Shown piece after piece: positions 1-5,868 of a stretch of 10,322 bases of DNA. Both the position numbers and the translations under genes were made by a program. A model generated the notes under the pieces. The model had not been told where the DNA came from. It ran no database searches and saw only the letters and a program-made list of their open reading frames with translations. This DNA is from JBMNNU01 sp050942695 (GTDB lineage: Bacteria; Chloroflexota; UBA6077), in the NCBI GenBank assembly GCA_050942695.1, contig JBMNNU010000108.1:1-10322 (forward strand), in the 5' to 3' direction. The number at the start of each line of letters is the position of its first letter. Position 1 is the first letter of the stretch.

Positions 1-518
1 GGCGCCCACAACTGCCGCTCCCTGTGCTCCCGCTTCGGCCCGTCCACCAGGGCCGCCGGGTTGTTGGCGAGCAGTCCCCACTTGTGGGCGTCGGCCAGCA
101 GCTTGTGCAGCAGGGTATGCGCCTTCTCCCTACGGAAGCTGCTCACGCCATCTTTTTGAAGCCGGGTGTAGAGCCGTGCCAGGTGCAGGGGGGTCAACCT
201 GGAAAGCCTCACGGGGCCGATGTGGGGCAGGATGTGCACATTGGCGACATCGATGTACTCCTGCCGGGTCTTCGGCCGTAGCCGCCCCTCCGCCTGCTCT
301 AGCCACTGGTGGAGGTACTCTTGTAGGGTCAGCCTGCCGGGGTCGGGAAGATGGCCGTTCTCTCTAGCCGCTCCCTGGAGGGTCCGCAGCTTGTCGGCCA
401 CCTCCTGCCGGGTCTTGCCGTACACGGTCCGCCGCTTGCCATCCAGTTGCAGGGATGCCTGCCACAGCCCGTTGGGTCGCCGTGTGATGCATCCTTCGCC
501 ATTGCTCTTACGGGGCAT
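1..518 (-). CDS. Tyrosine recombinase (phage/ICE-type integrase), N-terminal part, cut by window edge
   Basis: This frame stays open for 172 codons from an ATG at 518 to the left edge. An in-frame TAG lies just upstream and an AAAGGA-type ribosome site about 8 nt before the ATG, which fixes the start. Residues about 1-50 (GEGCITRRPNGLWQASLQLD, then KRRTVYGKTRQEV) match the beta-sheet arm-DNA-binding region of integrases. Residues about 63-160 (TLQEYLHQWL, RPKTRQEYI, ILPHIGPVRLSRLTP, KWGLLANNPA) match the SAM-like core-binding domain. The catalytic domain with the R-K-HxxR-Y residues would lie beyond base 1, so activity cannot be judged. The family catalyses site-specific integration and excision of mobile elements. 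The gene is transcribed away from a tRNA-Val gene 113 bp upstream of its start, a usual integrase/tRNA neighbourhood. The family assignment is firm; the specific element is unknown. Confidence 0.9.
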   Translation of the reverse strand, partial: MPRKSNGEGCITRRPNGLWQASLQLDGKRRTVYGKTRQEVADKLRTLQGAARENGHLPDPGRLTLQEYLHQWLEQAEGRLRPKTRQEYIDVANVHILPHIGPVRLSRLTPLHLARLYTRLQKDGVSSFRREKAHTLLHKLLADAHKWGLLANNPAALVDGPKREHRERQLWA

Positions 519-544
519 CTTCTGTCCTTTCCGCCCCGGCTAAT

Positions 545-562
545 GTTGTACAACTGTTGTAC
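545..562. repeat. Palindrome plus one-turn direct repeat upstream of the integrase
   Basis: GTTGTACAAC at 545-554 is a perfect 10-bp palindrome. TGTTGTAC occurs at 544-551 and again at 555-562, offset by 11 bp, about one helical turn. The site lies 27-44 bp upstream of the integrase ATG. It could be a regulator operator over the integrase promoter or a recombinase arm site. The repeats are seen directly; the role is inferred. Confidence 0.5.
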
Positions 563-585
563 GGCATCCTTCCGGCCGCCGATGC

Positions 586-631
586 CACAACATCTTGTGC
601 CCCTGTCTGCTCGATACCACAACAGATTGTG
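586..631. repeat. Two direct copies of the inverted repeat CACAAnnnnTTGTG next to the tRNA
   Basis: CACAACATCTTGTG at 586-599 and CACAACAGATTGTG at 618-631 share the same 5-bp inverted arms around a 4-nt spacer. They are offset by 32 bp, about three helical turns. The second copy overlaps the first base of the tRNA. Inverted arms of this type beside an integrase are consistent with recombinase core or accessory sites, or with a repressor operator. No experiment or second element end is available here. Confidence 0.5.
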
Positions 632-704
632 TCCAAGTAGCTCAGTTGGTTAGAGCGCCACGTTGACATCGTGGAGGTCGTAGGTTCGACTCCTATCTTG
701 CCCA
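631..704 (+). tRNA. tRNA-Val (anticodon GAC), with a mismatched 5' acceptor end
   Basis: The cloverleaf folds by eye. D stem is GCTC/GAGC (640-643/653-656). Anticodon stem is CCACG/CGTGG (658-662/670-674) with loop TTGACAT and anticodon GAC at 665-667. T stem is GTAGG/CCTAT (680-684/692-696) with loop TTCGACT. The acceptor stem pairs 631-637 with 697-703, but 632:702 (T-C) and 633:701 (C-C) do not pair. A 5' end of GGG instead of GTC would be perfect. The CCA tail is not fully encoded (CC then G). The anticodon reads GUC and GUU. The mismatches may mark an attachment junction, or the gene may be a degenerate or element-derived copy, so function is uncertain. Confidence 0.85.
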
Positions 705-712
705 CCGTTGTT

Positions 713-744
713 AGGGCTGTCGCTTGCGTGTGACAGCCCTTTCG
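713..744 (+). terminator. Intrinsic terminator after the tRNA
   Basis: AGGGCTGTC at 713-721 pairs with GACAGCCCT at 732-740, a perfect 9-bp stem with a 10-nt loop. A short, interrupted T-rich tail follows (TTC, then ATTTC). It sits 9 bp beyond the tRNA and before the argC promoter, as expected for ending tRNA transcription. The weak U-tract lowers certainty. Confidence 0.6.
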
Positions 745-764
745 CATTTCCAAATCTCTTTACG

Positions 765-794
765 TTGCGAGCCCAAAGAGACCTCAGATATAAT
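765..794 (+). promoter_or_regulatory. Sigma-70-type promoter of the arginine operon
   Basis: A perfect -10 box TATAAT lies at 789-794. TTGCGA at 765-770 (four of six consensus -35 bases) is 18 bp upstream. Transcription should start near 801, giving an 80-nt leader before argC. Position and match are good; no start site has been mapped. Confidence 0.65.
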
Positions 795-799
795 CGCTT

Positions 800-849
800 C
801 CATCGGCAAACACCGATGGGTGAATGCATCGTTCCTCAAATATATTGAG
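800..849 (+). promoter_or_regulatory. argC leader: 5' hairpin and AT-rich palindrome
   Basis: CCATCGG at 800-806 pairs with CCGATGG at 813-819 (6-nt loop), right at the predicted 5' end of the mRNA. Further on, CTCAA/TTGAG arms (835-839 and 845-849) flank ATATA, forming a 15-bp palindromic element. The first could stabilise the mRNA end. The second could be a regulator site or a weak hairpin. No classical TGAAT...ATTCA arginine-repressor box is visible. Function is inferred only. Confidence 0.3.
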
Positions 850-882
850 CAATTTCCCCGATTGGCTGCAAAGGAGTAAGGC

Positions 883-1902
883 ATGAGGGTCGGTATTATT
901 AACGTAACAGGTTATGCGGGTGCTGAGCTAGCGCGAATCCTGGCCCGCCATCCGGAAGTTCAGCTAGCGGAGGTGACGGGACGCAGCTCGGCTGGGCAGC
1001 CTCTTGGCGCAGTTTTCCCTCATCTCGACTCGCTCGGCCTCACCATACAGTCCGATCTGGAAAACGTGGATTTGGCCTTCGCGGCCCTTCCGCACCATAC
1101 GTCGGCTGAGGTCATTCCTGGGCTGTTGAAGGATGGCCTTCGTGTGATCGATATCTCGGGTGATTTCAGGCTAAAGGACCCCGCTGCCTATAAACGATGG
1201 TATGGTATCGAGCACCCAGCCCCCGAGCTGTTGCCGGAGGCTGTCTACGGCCTTCCTGAGCTGCACGAGCCGGAGATAGCCGGTGCCAGGCTGATCTCCA
1301 ATCCAGGGTGCTACCCCACCAGCGCAATACTGGGGTTGGCACCGCTAGTCGCCAGAGCCGAAAGAGACTTCATAGTGGACTCAAAGTCTGGCATTTCCGG
1401 CGCTGGGAGGACGATGAAGCTCCACGCTAACCATTATTGCGAAGTGAACGAAAGCGTACTGGCTTACGGTTTAGAAGGCCACAGGCATCAACCGGAAATA
1501 GCGCAGGAGTTAGACGGCGTTCTATACCGCGCCACCCGTGAACGAGGGGTCGATGTTACCTTCATCCCGCATATAGTCCCCATGACCCGTGGCATCCTCA
1601 GCACATGCTACGTGAGGATGAAGGAAGATCTTACCCAGGAAGGGCTGATGGAGCTTTATCGGAATTTCTACGCGGGACAGCCCTTCGTTAGGGTGGTAGA
1701 TGCGGCTCCACAAAGCAAGCATAGCTGGGGCTCCAACTTCTGCTTCATACACCCCAGAGCTCGGGGCAACGGTAAGGTGGTAGTCGTCTCCTGTATCGAT
1801 AATCTCGTCAAGGGCGCTGCCGGGCAGGCTGTTCATAACATGAACCTGATGCTCGGCTTCAAACCCGACAGCGGCCTTGAAGCTTTGCCCATTTATCCGT
1901 AA
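883..1902 (+). CDS. argC: N-acetyl-gamma-glutamyl-phosphate reductase
   Basis: This enzyme carries out the NADPH-dependent reduction of N-acetylglutamyl phosphate to N-acetylglutamate semialdehyde, the third step of arginine synthesis, in the cytoplasm. The 339-aa product has the family's usual length. The N-terminal nucleotide-binding segment reads VGIINVTGYAGAEL. The catalytic cysteine is C143 in SNPGCYPT, followed by DSKSGISGAGR at about 166-176. The conserved histidine motif GHRHQPEI is at about 199-206. The start is ATG at 883 with AAGGAG six bases upstream. The gene ends in tandem stops TAA TAG. It is the first gene of the arg operon, behind a TATAAT promoter. A 96-bp repeat-bearing gap separates it from argJ. 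I saw no missing key residue. Confidence 0.97.
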   Translation: MRVGIINVTGYAGAELARILARHPEVQLAEVTGRSSAGQPLGAVFPHLDSLGLTIQSDLENVDLAFAALPHHTSAEVIPGLLKDGLRVIDISGDFRLKDPAAYKRWYGIEHPAPELLPEAVYGLPELHEPEIAGARLISNPGCYPTSAILGLAPLVARAERDFIVDSKSGISGAGRTMKLHANHYCEVNESVLAYGLEGHRHQPEIAQELDGVLYRATRERGVDVTFIPHIVPMTRGILSTCYVRMKEDLTQEGLMELYRNFYAGQPFVRVVDAAPQSKHSWGSNFCFIHPRARGNGKVVVVSCIDNLVKGAAGQAVHNMNLMLGFKPDSGLEALPIYP

Positions 1903-1907
1903 TAGTG

Positions 1908-1983
1908 AGTCCTAGGTCCTGAGCCCTGAGTCCTGGATATCCCGCACACAGGACACAGGACCCAGGACTCAGGGCTCAGGACT
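1908..1983 (+). repeat. Heptamer array in inverted orientation, forming a 20-bp stem-loop
   Basis: Four head-to-tail heptamers of the AGTCCTG type (AGTCCTA, GGTCCTG, AGCCCTG, AGTCCTG; 1908-1935) face five of the CAGGACT type (CAGGACA, CAGGACC, CAGGACT, CAGGGCT, CAGGACT; 1949-1983). Bases 1916-1935 pair perfectly with 1963-1982 (20 bp) around a 27-nt loop that holds two spare repeat units. The layout resembles short tandemly repeated heptamers known from cyanobacterial intergenic regions. The stem ends 5 nt before argJ's AGGAGG, so it may affect mRNA stability or argJ translation. No T-tract follows, so it is not a typical terminator. Confidence 0.85.
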
Positions 1984-1998
1984 GTATAGGAGGTTGGC

Positions 1999-3225
1999 TT
2001 GAACGGCGATACATTTACCATCCGGCGACTGGAGGATGGCACCGTAACTTCGCCGAAGGGATTCCAGGCTGGATCTGTTTACACAGGCCTGAAGACGCCG
2101 GGACCCGGCAAGCGGGACGTAGGAATCATCCTTTCAGACGTTCCCTGCAGCATAGCGGGGGTGTTTACCCAGAGTAAGGTCGCGGCTGCGCCTGTCGTGG
2201 TCTCTCGTGAGAGAGTTAGCAAAGGGGTCGGGCGAGGGATCGTCTTCAATGCTGGCAACGCGAACGCTGCCACAGGAGAGTTGGGGCTGCAGCGGGCTCG
2301 GCAGATGGCGGAACTGGCCGCAAAAAAGTTTCGGGTTTCGCCCGAGGATCTGTTGGTTGCTTCCACCGGCGTTATCGGTGTACCTTTACCTATCGACCTG
2401 TTCGAGGCTGGTATAGAGCAGGTAGAAATCAGCCACGAAGGCGGCCACGACGCAGCCCAATGCATCATCACCACAGATACCAGGCGGAAAGAGATCGCTG
2501 TCGAGGTCACGAGTGGCGATTGGACCTTCAAGGTCGGAGCGATCGCAAAGGGCGCCGGTATGATCCACCCCAACATGGCAACCATGCTCTGCTTTATTAC
2601 CACTGATGCTGCGGTGGAGCCGAAGTTTCTTCAGCGAGCGTTGAAACGCTGTGTCGATGTTTCCTTCAACATGATCACCATAGATGGCGACACCAGCACC
2701 AACGATACGGTCGCCGTCTTCGCCAACGGGCTGGCTGGAAATCCTCCGTTTACGGAGGGCGTTCCCGGCGCAGAAGCCTTCGAGGAAGCGCTCAAAGAGG
2801 TGTGCATCCAGATGGCGAAAGCCATCGCAGCCGACGGGGAGGGAGCGACCCGCCTGATCGAGGTCACCGTGGAGGGAGCCGAAAGCGAGGAGGACGCTCG
2901 CAAGGCGGCGCGCGCGATTGCAGGATCTAATCTGCTCAAAGCAGCCGTTTATGGCGGGGATCCTAACTGGGGCCGAATTGCATGTGCCGCGGGTTATTCC
3001 GGTGCGAATCTCGAGGAGTCGCGGCTCGACATAACTATCGCAGGCTTTCCGGTACTGCGCCAGGGGAGGGTTCTCTCCTTCGACGCTAAAGCAGCGAGCG
3101 AGGCTCTCCGGAAGCCGGAGGTGTCGATAACCGTTAATCTGAACCTGGGCAGCGGGCGCGCCGTCTCCTGGGGGTGTGACCTGACCGAAGAGTACGTAGT
3201 TGTCAACAGCAAATATACAACCTGA
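1999..3225 (+). CDS. argJ: Glutamate N-acetyltransferase / ornithine acetyltransferase (bifunctional ArgJ type)
   Basis: ArgJ moves the acetyl group from N-acetylornithine to glutamate, releasing ornithine and recycling N-acetylglutamate. Many members also acetylate glutamate from acetyl-CoA. The 408-aa protein carries the self-cleavage motif KGAGMIHPNMATML, with nucleophile T195 directly after A194, so alpha and beta chains of roughly 194 and 214 residues are expected. Other family marks are FNAGNANAATG (about 83-93), the oxyanion-hole region STGVIG (122-127), TIDGDTSTNDT, GDPNWGRI and the C-terminal VNSKYTT. The start is TTG at 1999 with AGGAGG five bases upstream, and no better ATG is near. 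argB follows after 13 bp. Having argJ here implies the recycling pathway. Whether it also replaces argA cannot be read from sequence. Confidence 0.96.
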   Translation: MNGDTFTIRRLEDGTVTSPKGFQAGSVYTGLKTPGPGKRDVGIILSDVPCSIAGVFTQSKVAAAPVVVSRERVSKGVGRGIVFNAGNANAATGELGLQRARQMAELAAKKFRVSPEDLLVASTGVIGVPLPIDLFEAGIEQVEISHEGGHDAAQCIITTDTRRKEIAVEVTSGDWTFKVGAIAKGAGMIHPNMATMLCFITTDAAVEPKFLQRALKRCVDVSFNMITIDGDTSTNDTVAVFANGLAGNPPFTEGVPGAEAFEEALKEVCIQMAKAIAADGEGATRLIEVTVEGAESEEDARKAARAIAGSNLLKAAVYGGDPNWGRIACAAGYSGANLEESRLDITIAGFPVLRQGRVLSFDAKAASEALRKPEVSITVNLNLGSGRAVSWGCDLTEEYVVVNSKYTT

Positions 3226-3238
3226 TTAGGGGCATTTG

Positions 3239-4072
3239 ATGGAACAGGCCGATATCTTTGCAAACATCCTGTTGGAGGCCATCCCTTATATAAACCGTTA
3301 CATGGGAAAAACCATCGTCGTGAAGATGGGTGGCAGCACTATGGAATCGGATCAAACAGTGCTGCAAGACATTGCCGCCCTGAAGCGACTAGGGATAAAA
3401 CCGGTGCTAGTCCACGGCGGAGGCCCGGAGATCTCCGATTGGATGCGCAGAACTGACAAGAAACCCGAGTTCGTCGACGGGCTGAGGGTTACCGACCAGG
3501 AAACATTAGACATTGCTACAATGGTGCTGCGTGGTAAGGTTAACGCGGAGCTTGTCGCCCGGTTGAACAGCTTGGGGGTGCAGGCCGCAGGCATCTCGGG
3601 AGCGGATGCGGGGCTAATACAGGCTGTGCAGAGGGACAAACGGCTGGGGTTCGTAGGCGAAGTGACCAAAGTGGACCTCAAACTGCTAACGTTGCTTATG
3701 GCGCAGGGGTACCTGCCCGTAGTTGCCCCCATCGGCTTAGGTGAAGGGGGCCAACTGCTGAATATAAATGGGGATACCGCGGCTGGGGAGTTGGCAGCAG
3801 CGTTGTGCGCCGAAAAGCTGATATTCTTTACAGACGTGGCCGGAATCAAGGACGGCGAAGGTAAGGTGTTGCCTCAGGTAACCCCTTCGGAGGCAGAGCA
3901 GTTGATAGCCTCCGGGGTGGTGAGTGGTGGTATGATTCCCAAGGTTCGCGCTTGCCTCAAAGCTCTCGCCACCGTCGGGAGGACCCATATAATCGATGGG
4001 CGGGTACCGAACGCGCTGCTGAGAGAGCTGTTTACAGATACCGGGGTAGGCACCATGATAGTCACTTCGTAG
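3239..4072 (+). CDS. argB: Acetylglutamate kinase, arginine-sensitive type by its N-terminal helix
   Basis: This kinase phosphorylates N-acetylglutamate with ATP, the second and usually controlled step of arginine synthesis. The product is 277 aa from ATG 3239, with TAGGGG 6 nt upstream; a TTG directly before it is less likely. Amino-acid-kinase motifs in order are KTIVVKMGGS (about 23-32), VHGGGPEIS, VDGLRVTD, GISGADAG, NINGDTAAGELAAAL, FFTDVAGI and GGMIPKV. A hydrophobic N-terminal helix (ILLEAIPYINRYMG) precedes the first strand. In characterised hexameric enzymes such as Thermotoga's, this extra helix goes with feedback inhibition by arginine, so the same is inferred here. The first motif reads KMGGS rather than the common KYGGN. 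argJ ends 13 bp upstream, and a microprotein gene starts 23 bp downstream. Confidence 0.96.
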   Translation: MEQADIFANILLEAIPYINRYMGKTIVVKMGGSTMESDQTVLQDIAALKRLGIKPVLVHGGGPEISDWMRRTDKKPEFVDGLRVTDQETLDIATMVLRGKVNAELVARLNSLGVQAAGISGADAGLIQAVQRDKRLGFVGEVTKVDLKLLTLLMAQGYLPVVAPIGLGEGGQLLNINGDTAAGELAAALCAEKLIFFTDVAGIKDGEGKVLPQVTPSEAEQLIASGVVSGGMIPKVRACLKALATVGRTHIIDGRVPNALLRELFTDTGVGTMIVTS

Positions 4073-4095
4073 GAAGAAACGCCAGGAGGTGTGAA

Positions 4096-4233
4096 ATGGC
4101 TTTGTCTCCAGCGGTAACGAATGCGTTGAAGCGAGCCGCTCTTGCAGGGTTTATCGCCGCGCTAACGGTCTTTATGGACGAGATACGCAGGGCTGACGAG
4201 CGAGAGCGACAGCGAGAGAGAAAAGGAAAGTAG
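4096..4233 (+). CDS. Unrecognised 45-aa microprotein in the arginine operon
   Basis: I do not recognise this product. Its ATG at 4096 has a perfect AGGAGG at 4084-4089 with 6-nt spacing, as good as any gene in the window, and lies 23 bp after argB. Residues 1-13 (MALSPAVTNALKR) lead into a hydrophobic stretch 14-27 (AALAGFIAALTVFM). A strongly charged tail 28-45 follows (DEIRRADERERQRERKGK). The hydrophobic part is short for a full membrane span, so a membrane-surface helix, a short transmembrane helix or a helical protein-binding segment are all possible. Its place between argB and argD suggests co-transcription, but nothing ties it to arginine chemistry. It may be a lineage-specific small protein. 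Translation is likely from the ribosome site; function is unknown. Confidence 0.65.
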   Translation: MALSPAVTNALKRAALAGFIAALTVFMDEIRRADERERQRERKGK

Positions 4234-4244
4234 ACAAGATCGGA

Positions 4245-4266
4245 GGGCGGGCATAGCGACCCGCCC
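4245..4266 (+). repeat. GC-rich hairpin after the microprotein gene
   Basis: GGGCGGG at 4245-4251 pairs with CCCGCCC at 4260-4266 across an 8-nt loop. It starts 12 bp after the microprotein stop and has no T-tract. It looks like a REP-type intergenic palindrome or an mRNA-stabilising stem rather than a terminator. Whether other copies exist in the genome cannot be seen here. Confidence 0.5.
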
Positions 4267-4311
4267 CTATGTCTAAACCATACAATGATTTGTGTGCAGG
4301 GATGTTGTGCC

Positions 4312-4333
4312 GTCGCGCCCTTTGATGCGCGAC
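4312..4333 (+). other. Second hairpin in the argD leader
   Basis: GTCGCGC at 4312-4318 pairs perfectly with GCGCGAC at 4327-4333 across CCTTTGAT. It lies 39 bp before the argD ATG. No U-tract follows (CTTCGTCC), so a processing, stability or translational element is more likely than termination. The 139-bp argB/argD-side gap (4234-4372) holds only this, the preceding hairpin and the argD ribosome site. No convincing promoter was found in it. Confidence 0.4.
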
Positions 4334-4372
4334 CTTCGTCCACTGCCTAGTAGTATTGAGGGAGGAAGTACT

Positions 4373-5545
4373 ATGGCTAATTGGCGGGAGCTGGAGGCAA
4401 AGCTGTTGATGGGCGTTTTCCGGCGAACGCCTGTAGTGATCGTCCGGGGCGAAGGCAGCAGGGTTTGGGACGAAGACGGCAAAAGCTACCTGGATTTTAT
4501 TGCCGGCATCGCAGTGAACTGCCTGGGCCACTCTCACCCAGTGGTTGTCAACGCTCTGCGAGAGCAGGCTGGTAAGCTGATCCACACATCCAACCTGTTC
4601 TACTCGATACCCCAGTTGGAGTTGGCGCAACTGCTTGTGGACAACTCTGCGCTGGACAGAGTCTTTTTTGCCAACAGTGGGGCCGAAGCTAACGAAGGGG
4701 CGATTAAACTGGCCAGGAAGTATGGCAAGTATCAGTTGGATGGCGCGTACGAGATCATAAGCACCGACCACTCATTCCATGGCCGCACGCTGACAACCGT
4801 TGCCGCCACCGGCAAAGTTGCTTACCAGAAGGATTTCGTCCCGCTCCCGCCTGGCTTTACTATCGTTCCCTACAACGATTTTGATGCCATTGTGAAGGCC
4901 ACTACAGATAAAACCTGCGCAGTGCTGCTCGAGCCTATTCAGGGCGAGGGTGGTGTAAATATCCCAAGTGACAACTATTTAGCAGACGTCAGGGCGTGGT
5001 GTGACGAGAAGAAGTTGCTGTTGATGCTAGACGAGGTCCAGACAGGGGTTGGTCGAACCGGCACCCTTTGGGCGTACCAGCAGTTTGGCATCGAGCCGGA
5101 CGTAATGAGCGTTGCGAAAGGGCTGGCAGGGGGCGTACCGATTGGGGCTTTCCTATGCAAAGAGGAGTACTCAGTATTAGTTCCAGGCGATCACGGTTCA
5201 ACTTTCGGGGGTAACCCTCTTGCATGTGCTACTGGAGCTGCAGTGCTAAGATATGTTGTCGAGAACGACCTCCCAGCTCAGGTTCGGCGAAAAGGCGAAT
5301 TTCTCTTAGATCGGTTGCAGCAGTTGAAGGCACGACACTCTGAAATCAAGGATGTGCGGGGTAGGGGCCTGCTGGTAGCAGTCGAATTCGAGGAGGATAA
5401 AGCTGCTGAGGTGCTCAACGCTTGCGTGGAGAAAGGGCTGTTGATCAACAACATTTCCGCGAACACCCTGAGAATAGCGCCGCCCCTTACGATAACTGAG
5501 AGCGAGCTTAGCGAGGGGTTGGATATCCTCGAGTCCGTGCTGTAA
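4373..5545 (+). CDS. argD: Acetylornithine aminotransferase
   Basis: This PLP enzyme exchanges the amino group between glutamate and N-acetylglutamate semialdehyde, giving N-acetylornithine. ATG at 4373 has GGAGG seven bases upstream and yields 390 aa, the usual length. An in-frame ATG at 4292 would add 27 residues (MCRDVVPS...) from a hairpin-rich leader and is rejected. Class-III aminotransferase marks are GIAVNCLGHSHP (about 45-56), FANSGAEANEGAIKLAR (99-115), HSFHGRT (133-139), LLEPIQGEGG (185-194), D220 in LDEVQTGVGRTG, the PLP lysine K249 in SVAKGLAGG, and STFGGNPLACATG (276-288). The related enzymes for ornithine, succinylornithine or gamma-aminobutyrate share this fold, but the operon context settles the call. 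A strong terminator begins 15 bp after the stop. Confidence 0.95.
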   Translation: MANWRELEAKLLMGVFRRTPVVIVRGEGSRVWDEDGKSYLDFIAGIAVNCLGHSHPVVVNALREQAGKLIHTSNLFYSIPQLELAQLLVDNSALDRVFFANSGAEANEGAIKLARKYGKYQLDGAYEIISTDHSFHGRTLTTVAATGKVAYQKDFVPLPPGFTIVPYNDFDAIVKATTDKTCAVLLEPIQGEGGVNIPSDNYLADVRAWCDEKKLLLMLDEVQTGVGRTGTLWAYQQFGIEPDVMSVAKGLAGGVPIGAFLCKEEYSVLVPGDHGSTFGGNPLACATGAAVLRYVVENDLPAQVRRKGEFLLDRLQQLKARHSEIKDVRGRGLLVAVEFEEDKAAEVLNACVEKGLLINNISANTLRIAPPLTITESELSEGLDILESVL

Positions 5546-5548
5546 CAC

Positions 5549-5615
5549 AATTCAGCGCCCAAAAAAAGTTCACACAGACGACATTGTCGTCTGTGTGAAC
5601 TTTTTTTACTGAATT
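5549..5615. terminator. Bidirectional intrinsic terminator between converging operons
   Basis: Arms 5561-5583 and 5585-5607 are perfectly complementary: seven A, then a 16-bp core, mirrored by the core and seven T. The only unmatched base is T5584, so the real loop is about 3 nt. Read on either strand, the GC-containing stem is followed by a T7 tract, so it should stop both argD transcripts and those coming leftward from rpiB and the 84-aa gene. An outer AATTCAG/CTGAATT pair (5549-5555/5609-5615) encloses it. The minus-strand stop codon TAA (5614-5616) overlaps that outer arm. Confidence 0.95.
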
Positions 5616-5868
5616 AGCTTTGCCACTGGCTGTAGTCTTTTCCGAAAGCTCCTGAAAGGTTGCGAGTAGGGAGAAGGTTTCCCGGGGCAATCTCACCCTC
5701 ACGGTAGACTTTTCGGATTCCGCTTCCCAAGTCGATGTACTCGGTGGTCTCCGGGATCATTTCTCCCTCTTCGATTATTTCGACCCTTGCGAATTCGAAC
5801 TGATCCTCGGTCAGGTTGTTACGGACCTCTTCCGGCAATGCGACATATCGATAATCTCTCGCAGTCAC
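5614..5868 (-). CDS. Unrecognised 84-aa acidic protein
   Basis: I do not recognise this protein. The start is GTG at 5868 with AGGGGG about 6 nt upstream, and the stop runs straight into the bidirectional terminator, which supports a real gene end. The sequence is soluble-looking and rich in Glu: it begins TARDYRYVALPEEVRNNLTE, continues with VEIIEEGEMIPETTEYIDLG, and ends GKDYSQWQS. There is no signal peptide, membrane segment or cysteine motif. It is the last gene of the minus-strand cluster, 86 bp after rpiB. It could be a small regulatory or antitoxin-like protein, but no partner is present and I assign no role. A 12-codon frame (ATG at 5903, stop 5865-5867) overlaps its GTG start as GTGA; that frame has no ribosome site of its own. 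Confidence 0.65.
   Translation of the reverse strand: MTARDYRYVALPEEVRNNLTEDQFEFARVEIIEEGEMIPETTEYIDLGSGIRKVYREGEIAPGNLLPTRNLSGAFGKDYSQWQS

Noticed and set aside
24..653. Several plus-strand frames of 63-107 codons at the left end
   Set aside because: They are antisense to the well-supported integrase frame and show no recognisable protein character or ribosome sites.
508..753. 81-codon minus-strand frame across the tRNA region
   Set aside because: It runs antisense through the tRNA and its terminator, so it is a shadow frame.
821..830. TGAATGCATC as an ARG box half-site
   Set aside because: The matching ATTCA half at the required spacing is absent.
1908..1983. Heptamer array as a CRISPR array or a transcription terminator
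   Set aside because: The units are contiguous 7-mers with no spacers, and no T-tract follows the stem.
3952..4095. Longer form of the microprotein starting inside argB
   Set aside because: The first 48 codons are an argB shadow. The AGGAGG at 4084-4089 marks the real start at 4096.
4281..4286. TACAAT as the -10 box of a separate argD promoter
   Set aside because: No credible -35 hexamer lies 16-18 bp upstream; that position is inside the GC hairpin.
4292..4372. 27-codon N-terminal extension of argD
   Set aside because: It lies in the hairpin-bearing leader, lacks a ribosome site and does not resemble family N-termini. ATG 4373 with GGAGG is better.
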